DNA of 18,287 nt from G020354945 sp964570585 (GCA_964570585.1 CAZMYR010000036.1:1-18287); one strand, 5' to 3'. Shown: positions 1 to 5,905, counted from the stretch's first letter. A program made the numbers and translations. The notes: a model not told the origin generated them from the letters alone.

Positions 1-60
1 AAGTCAAATATAGCGGATATATGCAGTATGTGCGGCGAATTCTGCCCCATGAGGAAATAG
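1..60 (+). CDS. thiC: C-terminal end of probable phosphomethylpyrimidine synthase ThiC (partial)
   Basis: The frame is open from base 1 to a TAG at 58-60 and gives 19 residues ending in CSMCGEFCPMRK. ThiC, the radical SAM enzyme that makes the thiamine pyrimidine (HMP-P) from aminoimidazole ribotide, carries its cluster-binding cysteines in just such a C-terminal motif (CSMCG..FC). Here the spacing is C-X2-C-X3-C, one residue shorter than the CX2CX4C of proteobacterial ThiC, and I believe this is seen in other ThiC branches. Only the tail is in the window, so the call rests on this motif and its position a few residues from the stop. Any TPP riboswitch would lie upstream, outside the window. 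Confidence 0.7.
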   Translation, partial: KSNIADICSMCGEFCPMRK

Positions 61-63
61 AAT

Positions 64-204
64 GCACCGTTTCTGAAAGCAAAGGGGCAAGTGTCCCCCT
101 TGCGGGCCCTGCATAATCGCGAAGCGATTAAGCAGGACTAGTCCTGTTGAAATCCTTTGGATTTCTACAGGGGACATTTGCTACTTTGCTTTCAGAAACG
201 GTGC
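64..204. repeat. Long hairpin (MITE/REP-like) element between thiC and the PfkB kinase
   Basis: The outer arms 64-84 and 184-204 are perfect 21-nt inverted repeats, gcaccgtttctgaaagcaaa(g) against its complement. Pairing continues inward to 98/170 with one mismatch and two G.T pairs, giving about 35 bp of stem. The centre holds further small palindromes: 108-136 (12 bp with one A.A mismatch and a GAA loop), 133-146 (CAGGACTAGTCCTG) and 149-165 (GAAATCC-TTT-GGATTTC). The cgtttct outer box and gtgtcccc inner box resemble the elements at 2118-2276 and 14793-14863. It ends 10 nt before the kinase ATG, so it would form a large 5'-UTR hairpin in any transcript running through from thiC. Confidence 0.75.
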
Positions 205-214
205 TATTCTTCAA

Positions 215-1135
215 ATGAGTTTATTAGTAATTGGTTCGATGGCTCTTGATACTGTTGAGACTCCCTTTGGAAAGAATATTGATATATTAGGAGGCTCAGC
301 AGTATATGCATCGGTTAGCGCCTCATACTTTACGGATGTGAAAATTATTAGTGTAGTCGGTAAGGATTTTCCAAAAAGATATATGGGGCTGCTTAAAAGT
401 AGAGGCATAGACTTATCCGGTGTTCAGGTAAAAAAGGGTAAGTCTTTTAGATGGAAAGGGAAGTATGACTGGAATTTAAATTCGCCCCAAACTCTGGCAA
501 CTCACCTTAACGTCCTTTCGGATTTTAGGCCTGTATTATCAGATTTTGATAGAAAGTGCGATTTTATCTTTCTTGCCAACAATGATCCGGAACTTCAATT
601 AGATATTATTTCGCAAGTATCCCCTGCTAAATTTATGGCAGCAGATACTATTGAATTCTGGATAAACAATAAAAGGTCAAAACTTATCAAGGTCTTAAAA
701 GGGGTCGATATCTTTATAATAAATGAGAATGAAGCTCGCCTGTTGACAAAGGAGCCAAATCTCATCAAGGCTGCCAAGGCAATAATTTCCCTCGGCGCAA
801 AGAAAGTGATTGTAAAAAAAGGCGAGCACGGCCTGCTCTATGTTACAAAGAGAAGTTTTTTTGCCACCCCCGCTTACCCTTTAGAAACCATATATGATCC
901 TACAGGCGCAGGTGATAGTTTCGCCGGCGGTTTTTTAGGTTTCTTAGCGAGCGCAGCGAGTGCAAAGCCAAATGCTAAACATCTAAGCGAGGCCTCATAT
1001 AGAAAAGCCCTAATATATGGAACCATAATGGCATCGTATAATGTAGAAGGCTTTAATTTAAAGGTATTGTCTGCTCTTAATCGACGGTTGATTGAGAAAA
1101 GGTATAAGGAATTTGAGAAGCTGGTGAGGTTTTGA
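215..1135 (+). CDS. PfkB (ribokinase) family carbohydrate/nucleoside kinase
   Basis: This 306-aa cytosolic kinase should transfer phosphate from ATP to a sugar or nucleoside hydroxyl; the substrate cannot be read from sequence. The N-terminal glycine pair GGSAVYAS (26-33), the NENE stretch at 170-173 and the second PfkB signature DPTGAGDSFAGGF (228-240), with catalytic base Asp234 and the anion-hole GAGD, are all present. Length fits the family. After the signature there is an Ala/Ser/Lys-rich segment (LASAASAKPNAK, about 245-256) encoded by gcgag-cgca-gcgag repeat DNA, which looks like an in-frame insertion. There is no clear Shine-Dalgarno sequence before the ATG at 215, and a 141-bp hairpin element ends only 10 nt upstream. 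Some relatives sit near thiamine or methylthioadenosine salvage genes, but that link is only suggestive. Confidence 0.88.
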   Translation: MSLLVIGSMALDTVETPFGKNIDILGGSAVYASVSASYFTDVKIISVVGKDFPKRYMGLLKSRGIDLSGVQVKKGKSFRWKGKYDWNLNSPQTLATHLNVLSDFRPVLSDFDRKCDFIFLANNDPELQLDIISQVSPAKFMAADTIEFWINNKRSKLIKVLKGVDIFIINENEARLLTKEPNLIKAAKAIISLGAKKVIVKKGEHGLLYVTKRSFFATPAYPLETIYDPTGAGDSFAGGFLGFLASAASAKPNAKHLSEASYRKALIYGTIMASYNVEGFNLKVLSALNRRLIEKRYKEFEKLVRF

Positions 1136-1158
1136 TAGATTCCGCAAAGCGGAATCTA
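1136..1158 (+). terminator. Perfect 10-bp hairpin just after the kinase stop
   Basis: TAGATTCCGC (1136-1145), an AAA loop and GCGGAATCTA (1149-1158) form a perfect stem starting at the base after the kinase TGA. It lacks a U-tract, so it is at best a weak terminator or an RNA 3'-end stabiliser. Its GCAAAGC tip is closely related to the GCGAAGC tips of the hairpins at 108-136 and 1218-1238. Confidence 0.45.
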
Positions 1159-1217
1159 TAGTTGTAAGTTGTAAGTAGTAAGTTGTAAGAAATACTTAAA
1201 ACCTATAACTTAAAACT
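1159..1217. repeat. GTTGTAAGT short repeats with weak inverted partner
   Basis: The stretch 1160-1190 is built of imperfect repeats of gttgtaagt/agtagtaag. It is followed by cctataacttaaaact, whose complement (agttttaagttatagg) resembles the same unit, so the block can fold on itself. It separates the kinase from tRNA-Gly. No coding potential is seen. Confidence 0.4.
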
Positions 1218-1238
1218 GAATTTTGCGAAGCAAAATTC
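1218..1238. repeat. 9-bp mini-hairpin with GCGAAGC tip
   Basis: GAATTTTGC (1218-1226), a GAA loop and GCAAAATTC (1230-1238) form a perfect stem. It lies 2 nt before the tRNA-Gly gene and has no U-tract. The d(GCGAAGC) core is known to form an exceptionally stable DNA mini-hairpin, and the same core occurs at 118-126 in this window. Confidence 0.5.
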
Positions 1239-1240
1239 CT

Positions 1241-1314
1241 GCGGGCGTAATTCAGTGGTAGAATGAAAGCTTCCCAAGCTTTATACGCGAGTTCGATTCT
1301 CGTCGCCCGCTCCA
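1241..1314 (+). tRNA. tRNA-Gly (anticodon CCC), CCA encoded
   Basis: A complete cloverleaf can be drawn by hand. The acceptor stem is GCGGGCG (1241-1247) with CGCCCGC (1304-1310). The D-arm is TTC/GAA (1251-1253/1261-1263) with GG in the loop. The anticodon stem is AAAGC/GCTTT (1266-1270/1278-1282) around TTCCCAA, with anticodon CCC at 1273-1275. The T-arm is GCGAG-TTCGATT-CTCGT (1287-1303). Discriminator T1311, as in bacterial tRNA-Gly, is followed by an encoded CCA at 1312-1314. It reads GGG codons. Confidence 0.97.
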
Positions 1315-1318
1315 AAAA

Positions 1319-1346
1319 TAGGGGTCAGGTCTTGAATCTTGAAAAA
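1319..1346 (+). repeat. Orphan half of a second REP-type palindrome
   Basis: The string ATAGGGGTCAGGTCTTGAATC and the bases after it resemble the arms (GGGGTCAGGTCTTGAATCTTG) of palindromes that I recall accompanying Y1/RAYT transposases in other bacteria. No complementary GATTCAAGACCTGACCCC arm is visible nearby, so it would be a remnant. It lies just after tRNA-Gly and before the NYN gene. Confidence 0.35.
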
Positions 1347-1422
1347 TTCGGAGGAGATTCCGTTAGCGAGACCATCAGAAATTACAAGGGGGATATTAAA
1401 AACTTAACGTAGTGGGAATATC

Positions 1423-1914
1423 ATGAGACAATTAAGAAATAATCATGCTTTTGTTGATAGCCAGAATTTAAACCTTGCCATTCGGGAGTTAGGTTGGGCG
1501 CTTGATTTTAAGAGGTTCAGGAGATATTTGGCAGATAAATATGGCGTAAACAAAGCATTTATCTTTATCGGGTATATACCTACTAATGAGAGCTTATATA
1601 CTTCCCTGCAGGAATATGGTTATATCCTAATTTTTAAGCCGACTTTATCTTTACCAGACGGAAGAGTAAAGGGTAATATAGATGCTGAATTAGTTCTCCA
1701 CACAATGATAGAGTACCCCAACTATGATAAGGCAGTTATTGTTACTGGAGATGGGGACTTTCATTGTTTAATCGAATATCTTAAGAAACAAAATAAGTTA
1801 GAGAGACTCATTGTTCCTAACCGCTATAAGTTCTCTTCGCTTTTGAGGAAATTTGTACCGAATATGACCTTTATGAATGATTTAAGGGAAAAACTGGAAT
1901 ATAAACCCCGTTAG
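1423..1914 (+). CDS. NYN (PIN-like, LabA/DUF88) domain putative ribonuclease
   Basis: This 163-aa protein is almost entirely one NYN domain, a PIN-fold metal-dependent RNase family. The expected acidic residues are visible: FVDSQNL (Asp12, Asn15), GNIDAEL (Asp87) and VTGDGDF (Asp110, Asp112). It should be a small cytosolic endoribonuclease, but its target RNA is unknown. The gene stands alone between tRNA-Gly and a palindromic repeat region, unlike the packed operons elsewhere, and compact relatives are widespread in candidate phyla, so transfer is possible. The ATG at 1423 follows a poor ribosome site (gtgggaat). The last codons CCC CGT TAG lie inside a 13-bp inverted repeat shared with a predicted convergent RNA. 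Role in RNA processing or defence is open. Confidence 0.85.
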   Translation: MRQLRNNHAFVDSQNLNLAIRELGWALDFKRFRRYLADKYGVNKAFIFIGYIPTNESLYTSLQEYGYILIFKPTLSLPDGRVKGNIDAELVLHTMIEYPNYDKAVIVTGDGDFHCLIEYLKKQNKLERLIVPNRYKFSSLLRKFVPNMTFMNDLREKLEYKPR

Positions 1915-1938
1915 ATAGAGCATCTTATCTAACGGGGT
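1905..1938. terminator. Terminator-like 13-bp inverted repeat overlapping the NYN stop codon
   Basis: ACCCCGTTAGATA (1905-1917) pairs perfectly with TATCTAACGGGGT (1926-1938) around an 8-nt loop. The NYN stop TAG (1912-1914) lies in the left arm. The + strand continues AAATAAAAAAAA rather than T's, so as a + strand terminator it lacks a U-tract. On the - strand it lies just past a T8 run and would back up that terminator. Confidence 0.6.
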
Positions 1939-1942
1939 AAAT

Positions 1943-1998
1943 AAAAAAAAGAGGCATTACCGCGGGACAAACCCTTTGGATAACCTCTCATCGTGATT
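1943..1998 (-). ncRNA. Predicted ~55-nt hairpin small RNA, convergent to the NYN gene
   Basis: On the - strand a TTGACA-N17-TATACT promoter (2034-2006) is followed about 7 nt later by a short transcript that ends in T8 (1950-1943). The RNA can fold as GAGG/CCTC (1987-1984 with 1954-1951), a 2-nt bulge, TTA/TAA, a bulged T, CC/GG, an AAA/GC internal loop and GGG-TTTGT-CCC. This is a bulged hairpin with a terminator-type tail. I do not recognise the fold as a named family. A 20-codon ORF (ATG at 1991 to TAG at 1929) crosses it but has no ribosome site and an almost leaderless start. The 3' end is fixed by the T-run; the 5' end is inferred from the promoter. Confidence 0.6.
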
Positions 1999-2005
1999 CA
2001 ATTAA

Positions 2006-2034
2006 AGTATACACTATTAAAGGCCACTTGTCAA
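2006..2034 (-). promoter_or_regulatory. Consensus-like sigma-70 promoter (TTGACA-17-TATACT) for the small RNA
   Basis: Read on the - strand, TTGACA (2034-2029) and TATACT (2011-2006) are separated by exactly 17 nt. That is a perfect -35 box and a 5/6 match to the -10 box. It is the strongest promoter match I found in the window. It points away from nlpD and towards the 3' end of the NYN gene. No longer - strand gene follows within the next 500 bases, so it most likely serves the short RNA. Confidence 0.75.
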
Positions 2035-2035
2035 T

Positions 2036-2110
2036 AGAAAAGTAGTAAAGAAAAGTAGAAAAGTAGTAAAAGTAGTAAAAATTTTGAGTAATAGAGTAAT
2101 AGAAAATAAT
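2036..2110. repeat. Purine-rich short-repeat tract (AGTAGTAAA / GAGTAATA units)
   Basis: The tract consists of imperfect repeats of aaaagtagtaaa followed by gagtaatagagtaatag. It has the look of a slippage-prone microsatellite. No ORF, promoter pair or stable hairpin is seen in it. It separates the small-RNA promoter from the palindromic element upstream of nlpD. Confidence 0.55.
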
Positions 2111-2117
2111 CTGCTAA

Positions 2118-2276
2118 CAGAAAGAGACGTTTCCAGTTTCAAAGAGGAAAATGTCCCCTAAAGTCCTGGGGACACCTTCCCCTTTGAAAACAGAAAGAGA
2201 CGTTTCCAGTTTCAAAGAGGAAAATGTCCCCTAAGGTTCTGGGGACACTTTCCCCTTTGAAACCGGAAACGTCTCT
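2118..2276. repeat. Palindromic element with 73-bp partial tandem duplication
   Basis: The complete palindrome is 2196-2276. AGAGACGTTTCC followed by agtttcaaagaggaaaatgt (from 2196) pairs with the 36 nt ending at 2276, with only 3 differences, all of which would be G.U pairs in - strand RNA. The left and central part is duplicated immediately upstream (2118-2190, period 73 nt, a few substitutions), but that copy lacks the outer right arm. The outer agagacgttt box is the same as at the ends of the RAYT element at 9494-10196. The element ends 6 nt before the nlpD-like ATG, leaving no room for a ribosome site outside the hairpin. Confidence 0.8.
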
Positions 2277-2282
2277 ATACTT

Positions 2283-2957
2283 ATGATTAAACATATAACA
2301 TTCCTAACAACTTTAGCCCTGATTTTATCCGGCTGTGCGAGCGTGCCGAAAGTAGCGACTGTGTATCCGCTTCCACGCCCTGCGACAGGGGGCGTTTATC
2401 ATCGCATATCGGGTGGAGAGACACTTTGGCGCATAGGGAAATCTTATAATGTTGAAATAAGCAAAATTGCTCAAGTAAATAGACTCAAAGACCCTTCAAA
2501 AATCGTTACCGGACAGCTACTTTTTATACCCGGCGCAAAGAAAAAAATGAGGATTTCTGCACAGACCAGCACAGCTGTAAGTAAAACAGGATTTATTTGG
2601 CCGGTTAAAGGCAACATTGTTTCTTATTTTGGACAGAAAAGGCACAATATCGTTAATCGGGGCATCGATATATTATCATACGAAGGCGCATCGGTTGTTG
2701 CGTCTAAAAACGGCGTAGTTTCATTCTGTGGCGACAAAGTGAAAGGTTTTGGTAAGACTATTATCGTCGACCACGGCGATGGTTATTCAACGGTCTATGC
2801 CTATAATTCTCAAAATTTAGTTAAACCGGGCGATAGGGTAAATAGGAGTCAGGTTATTGCCAAAGTAGGCAAAAGTTCCCGGTCTGATAAACACACTCTT
2901 CACTTCGAAATCAGGAAAAGACAAAAACCCAAAAATCCATTTTATTATTTACCATGA
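2283..2957 (+). CDS. LysM-LytM/M23 lipoprotein, NlpD-like with degenerate active site
   Basis: This 224-aa envelope protein starts with a lipoprotein signal (hydrophobic 5-16, lipobox LSGC, lipidated Cys18). A LysM peptidoglycan-binding domain (about 39-83, YHRISGGETLWRIGK...) is followed by a LytM/M23 domain (about 104-224). The M23 zinc ligands are not conserved: the HxGxD position reads NRGID (Asn125, Asp129 kept), the YAH position is YAY (Tyr174) and HLH is TLH (Thr205, His207). That is the pattern of NlpD/EnvC-type proteins, which do not cut peptidoglycan but activate amidases at division sites; the amidase partner is not in the window. The ATG at 2283 lacks an obvious ribosome site and abuts a palindrome. 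A 25-nt gap leads to the AAA ATPase gene. Confidence 0.88.
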   Translation: MIKHITFLTTLALILSGCASVPKVATVYPLPRPATGGVYHRISGGETLWRIGKSYNVEISKIAQVNRLKDPSKIVTGQLLFIPGAKKKMRISAQTSTAVSKTGFIWPVKGNIVSYFGQKRHNIVNRGIDILSYEGASVVASKNGVVSFCGDKVKGFGKTIIVDHGDGYSTVYAYNSQNLVKPGDRVNRSQVIAKVGKSSRSDKHTLHFEIRKRQKPKNPFYYLP

Positions 2958-2982
2958 AAAGAATTAATCAAAGAGGTGTGGG

Positions 2983-4617
2983 ATGAATTTATTTAACAAC
3001 CCTGTTCTCGGAAATAAATTCTTTGCCAGAGAAAGGGAACTCGATTTCCTGCATAGAAAAGTCGAGGACCTAAAGAATGGTTATAGGCATAATGTGGCTG
3101 TTTTGGGAAAAGGCTTAATCGGAAAAAGCTCTTTGCTTTTACATTTTCTGTCAGGTTTAGATACCGCCAATGTCGTCCCGGTATATTTAGATCTATCAAC
3201 GTTGTCATTTGCCGGTTTTGTGGACCAGTTTATCGGCATGTTGCTACATTATAATTATAATGACCTCAAAGATGAGACCGGTGCTAATCTAGGCTCCCTC
3301 ATAAACATTGCCTCATCTGATTTGCCACAAACCTGCAAAAAAATAAAAATTATCTATTCACATATGAAAACGGCTAATAAGGAAAGGGCGGTTTTCCAGG
3401 AACTTCTCGATTTGCCAGCCTGTTTTTCTAAAGAGAGTGGCAAATTTTGCCTGATAGTTTTTGATAATTTCAGTAAACTCACCGATTATAAATTTGGAGA
3501 ACCATTTTCTGTTTTGGGCGAGAAGATTATGTTACAAAAGATGAGTTTATATATATTGTCGGAACGCCCTTATATTAATTTAAGAAATATATTTTCTCAG
3601 CAACTATCTTTACTTTTCGGAAAATTTCAAATGCTCGACCTTGAACCTTTCAGTTCACATGAATCATTGGCCTTCATAGATTCAAGAGTAAAAGATGTAA
3701 ATCTTTCTGCTGAGCTTAAGGAATTTTTGGTTTATTTTAGCGGCGGCGAACCTTTTTATCTTGATATATTGACAGAGTTCATATCAATAAAAGCTAATGA
3801 GAAGAAGTTATTAGTGGCAACGCAAAAAGACCTCTCTCATTTTATATATGAATGCATCTATGCAAGATTTGCATCGGTTAATCAGTATTTTTCAAGGATT
3901 ATTGAAAAATTTTCCGGAAACGGAGATTTAAAAGAGCCTATAAAAATTTTAAATGCGGTTATTCGAAAAAATAAAATAACGGGCATAATAGAAGATTCCA
4001 AATGCGCTAAGGCACAAATCCATAAATTATTAGAAAAATTTATAATGCAAAACATGGTAATCAAAAACGGCCCCCTATATGCAATTGAGGATGAAGTATT
4101 TAAAATGTGGCTTAGATTAAAAGAGATTGAAGCTGCCCCACAGCTTAAATTGGACCAAAGAGCCCATACAGAGAAGTTTGTTAATGAGATTAGACAACTT
4201 ATTGAGACTTTTGGGAAAGAGCAGCAGAAATCAATCGATAATAAAATATTGAATTTAATCGCTGCTTTCGATAATGAAAAAGTGACTGTCGGCAAAGCAG
4301 CGCACATATTACCTGTATTCAAACATATACATACTGAATATACAACCTCACAAGATGCCCTTCTTTCAGGCCATGGTACTAAATTATGGATATTTTCGAT
4401 ATTTAAAAAAATGGCTGAGGAAGATGACATTTTAAATTTTATTGATTATTATAAGAAGCTAAAGCATAGGGTGGCAAGAAAAGTATTGATTATATTAAAT
4501 GGTATTACTCCGGAAGCAAAACTTTTAGCTATGAAAGAACATATATGGATTTGGTCATCGGATAAATTAAACAGCCTGCTCAATCTTTATAGAAAAGGAA
4601 GAATAGTCCATTCCTAA
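2983..4617 (+). CDS. AAA/STAND-type ATPase (archaeal ATPase-like) with C-terminal extension
   Basis: This 544-aa protein opens with NPVLGNKFFARERELDFL, typical of the 'archaeal ATPase' branch of AAA-fold NTPases. Walker A is GKGLIGKS (42-49) and Walker B is FCLIVFDNF with Asp161; ILSERPY (about 191-197) is a likely sensor strand. A winged-helix-like segment (ALYAIEDEVFKMWLR, roughly 365-380) follows, as in this family. The C-terminal 130 residues (WIFSIFKKMAEEDDILNF..., WIWSSDKLNSLLNLY) resemble a nuclease-like fold that has lost clear catalytic residues; this is inference. AGAGGTG lies 6 nt before the ATG. Its TAA overlaps the next ATG (taATG). Function is unknown; the family includes regulators and defence-type NTPases. 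Confidence 0.8.
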   Translation: MNLFNNPVLGNKFFARERELDFLHRKVEDLKNGYRHNVAVLGKGLIGKSSLLLHFLSGLDTANVVPVYLDLSTLSFAGFVDQFIGMLLHYNYNDLKDETGANLGSLINIASSDLPQTCKKIKIIYSHMKTANKERAVFQELLDLPACFSKESGKFCLIVFDNFSKLTDYKFGEPFSVLGEKIMLQKMSLYILSERPYINLRNIFSQQLSLLFGKFQMLDLEPFSSHESLAFIDSRVKDVNLSAELKEFLVYFSGGEPFYLDILTEFISIKANEKKLLVATQKDLSHFIYECIYARFASVNQYFSRIIEKFSGNGDLKEPIKILNAVIRKNKITGIIEDSKCAKAQIHKLLEKFIMQNMVIKNGPLYAIEDEVFKMWLRLKEIEAAPQLKLDQRAHTEKFVNEIRQLIETFGKEQQKSIDNKILNLIAAFDNEKVTVGKAAHILPVFKHIHTEYTTSQDALLSGHGTKLWIFSIFKKMAEEDDILNFIDYYKKLKHRVARKVLIILNGITPEAKLLAMKEHIWIWSSDKLNSLLNLYRKGRIVHS

Positions 4618-5432
4618 TGACAGGATTACCGGTTATAAAAGTAGTATCTAAGACATTGCCCGCAGCGTGGGAAGAGGCTGTTATTAAAACCTGGGAGCAT
4701 GGTTTACAGATAAAGACAGAATATGATAAACCAGGCGATCCTCCCAGCAGGGATACAACTATGATTATGATAATAGAAGAGCCTATGTCAGAACCACGGA
4801 TTCATAGAGCATTTCCGGGGGGTTTGGAAGACCTGGAAATATACAGGCAGGAAGTAATCAATGGCATACATGATGATTGGATAAATCCTGAAGAAGGAAA
4901 GTGGACATATACCTATCATCAAAGAATATTTTCATATCAGATCAATGGCGAAAAAATAGATCAGATGAATTATATCATAGATAAACTAAAAAAGAGAGAG
5001 TATTCTCGTCGGGCCCAGGCCATAACCTGGAATCCAAAATTAGACCCTTTAACGGATGATCCGCCGTGTTTACAGCGAATCTGGTTTAGAATATCAAGAG
5101 ACAATGTTAACAAGCCTGTTTTGAATATGAATACTCATTGGCGCTCTAGAGACGCGTATAAAGCAGCATTTATGAATATTTTTGCCTTAACCGATATGCA
5201 GAGAGCGGTTGCAGAAAGGCTGACTAAGGAGATAGGGGAAAAGGTAAAAGTCGGCAGATACGTTGATATCACAGATAGCTTTCATATATATGGTAGTTAT
5301 TATGGAGAATTCAAAAATTTCCTGGATACAGTTAAAAAAAGAACCTTTGAACAGAGAACCTGGGACAGTGAGTTTGCAGAACCATTTTTTAAAGAGGCAA
5401 GGAAGAGAGTAAGAGAGGAGCAAAAGACGTGA
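4617..5432 (+). CDS. Thymidylate synthase family protein (archaeal-type ThyA-like)
   Basis: Key ThyA-fold elements are readable in this 271-aa protein. SRRAQAITWNP (130-140) carries the phosphate-binding arginine pair (131-132). PPCLQRIWFRI contains the nucleophile Cys151. HWRSRDAYKAAFMNIFAL contains the dUMP-recognition Asn (about 187), and DITDSFHIYGSYYGEF contains His223/Tyr225. It should methylate dUMP to dTMP with methylene-tetrahydrofolate, though hydroxymethylase relatives share these motifs. The N-terminal half is divergent, as in archaeal TS. It overlaps the upstream ATPase stop by one base, and its TGA overlaps the GTG of the next gene, implying translational coupling. Within the window it belongs with the dGTPase-like protein and class II RNR in dNTP supply. 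Confidence 0.85.
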   Translation: MTGLPVIKVVSKTLPAAWEEAVIKTWEHGLQIKTEYDKPGDPPSRDTTMIMIIEEPMSEPRIHRAFPGGLEDLEIYRQEVINGIHDDWINPEEGKWTYTYHQRIFSYQINGEKIDQMNYIIDKLKKREYSRRAQAITWNPKLDPLTDDPPCLQRIWFRISRDNVNKPVLNMNTHWRSRDAYKAAFMNIFALTDMQRAVAERLTKEIGEKVKVGRYVDITDSFHIYGSYYGEFKNFLDTVKKRTFEQRTWDSEFAEPFFKEARKRVREEQKT

Positions 5433-5905
5433 AGAAGATATGGGCGCCGTGGAGAAGCAAATATATATATCTAAGGAAGAGAAAAGGGTGTATATTTTGT
5501 AAAGCAGCTAAGGCAAAAAAGGATGAAAAGTATTTTGTTATTGAAAGAACCCCCCTTTGTTTTTCTATGCTAAATATATATCCTTACAACAACGGACACT
5601 TAATGGTTGCCCCATATCGTCATAAAACGTCTCTAATAGATTTTAGCCAGGAGGAACTATGCGATTTAATCCTTCTGGCTAAAAAGAGCCTTCGTTTAAT
5701 CGAGAAGGTTCTAAAACCGGATGGTTACAATCTTGGTTTTAATATAGGTAAGATAGCAGGTGCCGGATTTGCCGGCCATCTTCATATGCATATCGTTCCT
5801 CGCTGGCAAGGGGATACCAATTTTATGCCTGTTTTAACTCAAACCAAGATAATGTCCGAATCATTGGATTCTTTATACAGGAGATTAAAGAGTGCTAAAA
5901 TCTAA
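5429..5905 (+). CDS. HIT-family nucleotide hydrolase/transferase with N-terminal CxxC
   Basis: This 158-aa protein has the histidine triad GHLHMHIVPRW (His117, His119, His121; the last H-X-H pair carries the nucleophile) and the upstream strand NIYPYNNGHLMVAPYRH. Cys21-X2-Cys24 with nearby histidines suggests the structural zinc site of the Ap4A-phosphorylase/FHIT-like branch. Likely substrates are dinucleoside polyphosphates or nucleoside phosphoramidates, with the exact one unknown. The start is a GTG at 5429 whose last two bases lie in the upstream stop (gTGa), preceded by gagaggag. It is coupled to thymidylate synthase upstream and overlaps the dGTPase-like gene by 14 nt. Confidence 0.88.
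   Translation: MKKIWAPWRSKYIYLRKRKGCIFCKAAKAKKDEKYFVIERTPLCFSMLNIYPYNNGHLMVAPYRHKTSLIDFSQEELCDLILLAKKSLRLIEKVLKPDGYNLGFNIGKIAGAGFAGHLHMHIVPRWQGDTNFMPVLTQTKIMSESLDSLYRRLKSAKI

Noticed and set aside
1291..1314. tRNA-Gly 3' end as an integrase attachment site
   Set aside because: No direct repeat of the tRNA 3' end and no integrase gene were found in the window.
1929..1991. 20-codon ORF on the - strand inside the predicted small RNA
   Set aside because: It has no ribosome-binding site, a leader of only about 7 nt, and a T8 terminator-like run in its middle; listed only as an alternative reading of the RNA.
1423..2034. Type III toxin-antitoxin system (RNase plus RNA antitoxin)
   Set aside because: The RNA lies downstream on the opposite strand, lacks the tandem repeats of type III antitoxins, and the protein is NYN rather than ToxN-like.
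2118..2276. Possible CRISPR array from the two ~73-nt repeated units
   Set aside because: There are only two units, the repeat spans the whole period with no unique spacers, and the sequence is a long palindrome matching the transposon-type elements.
3882..4430. 182-aa open frame on the - strand within the AAA ATPase gene
   Set aside because: It is antisense to a well-supported domain protein, Cys/Ser/Phe-rich without recognisable motifs, and has no ribosome site; a shadow frame.
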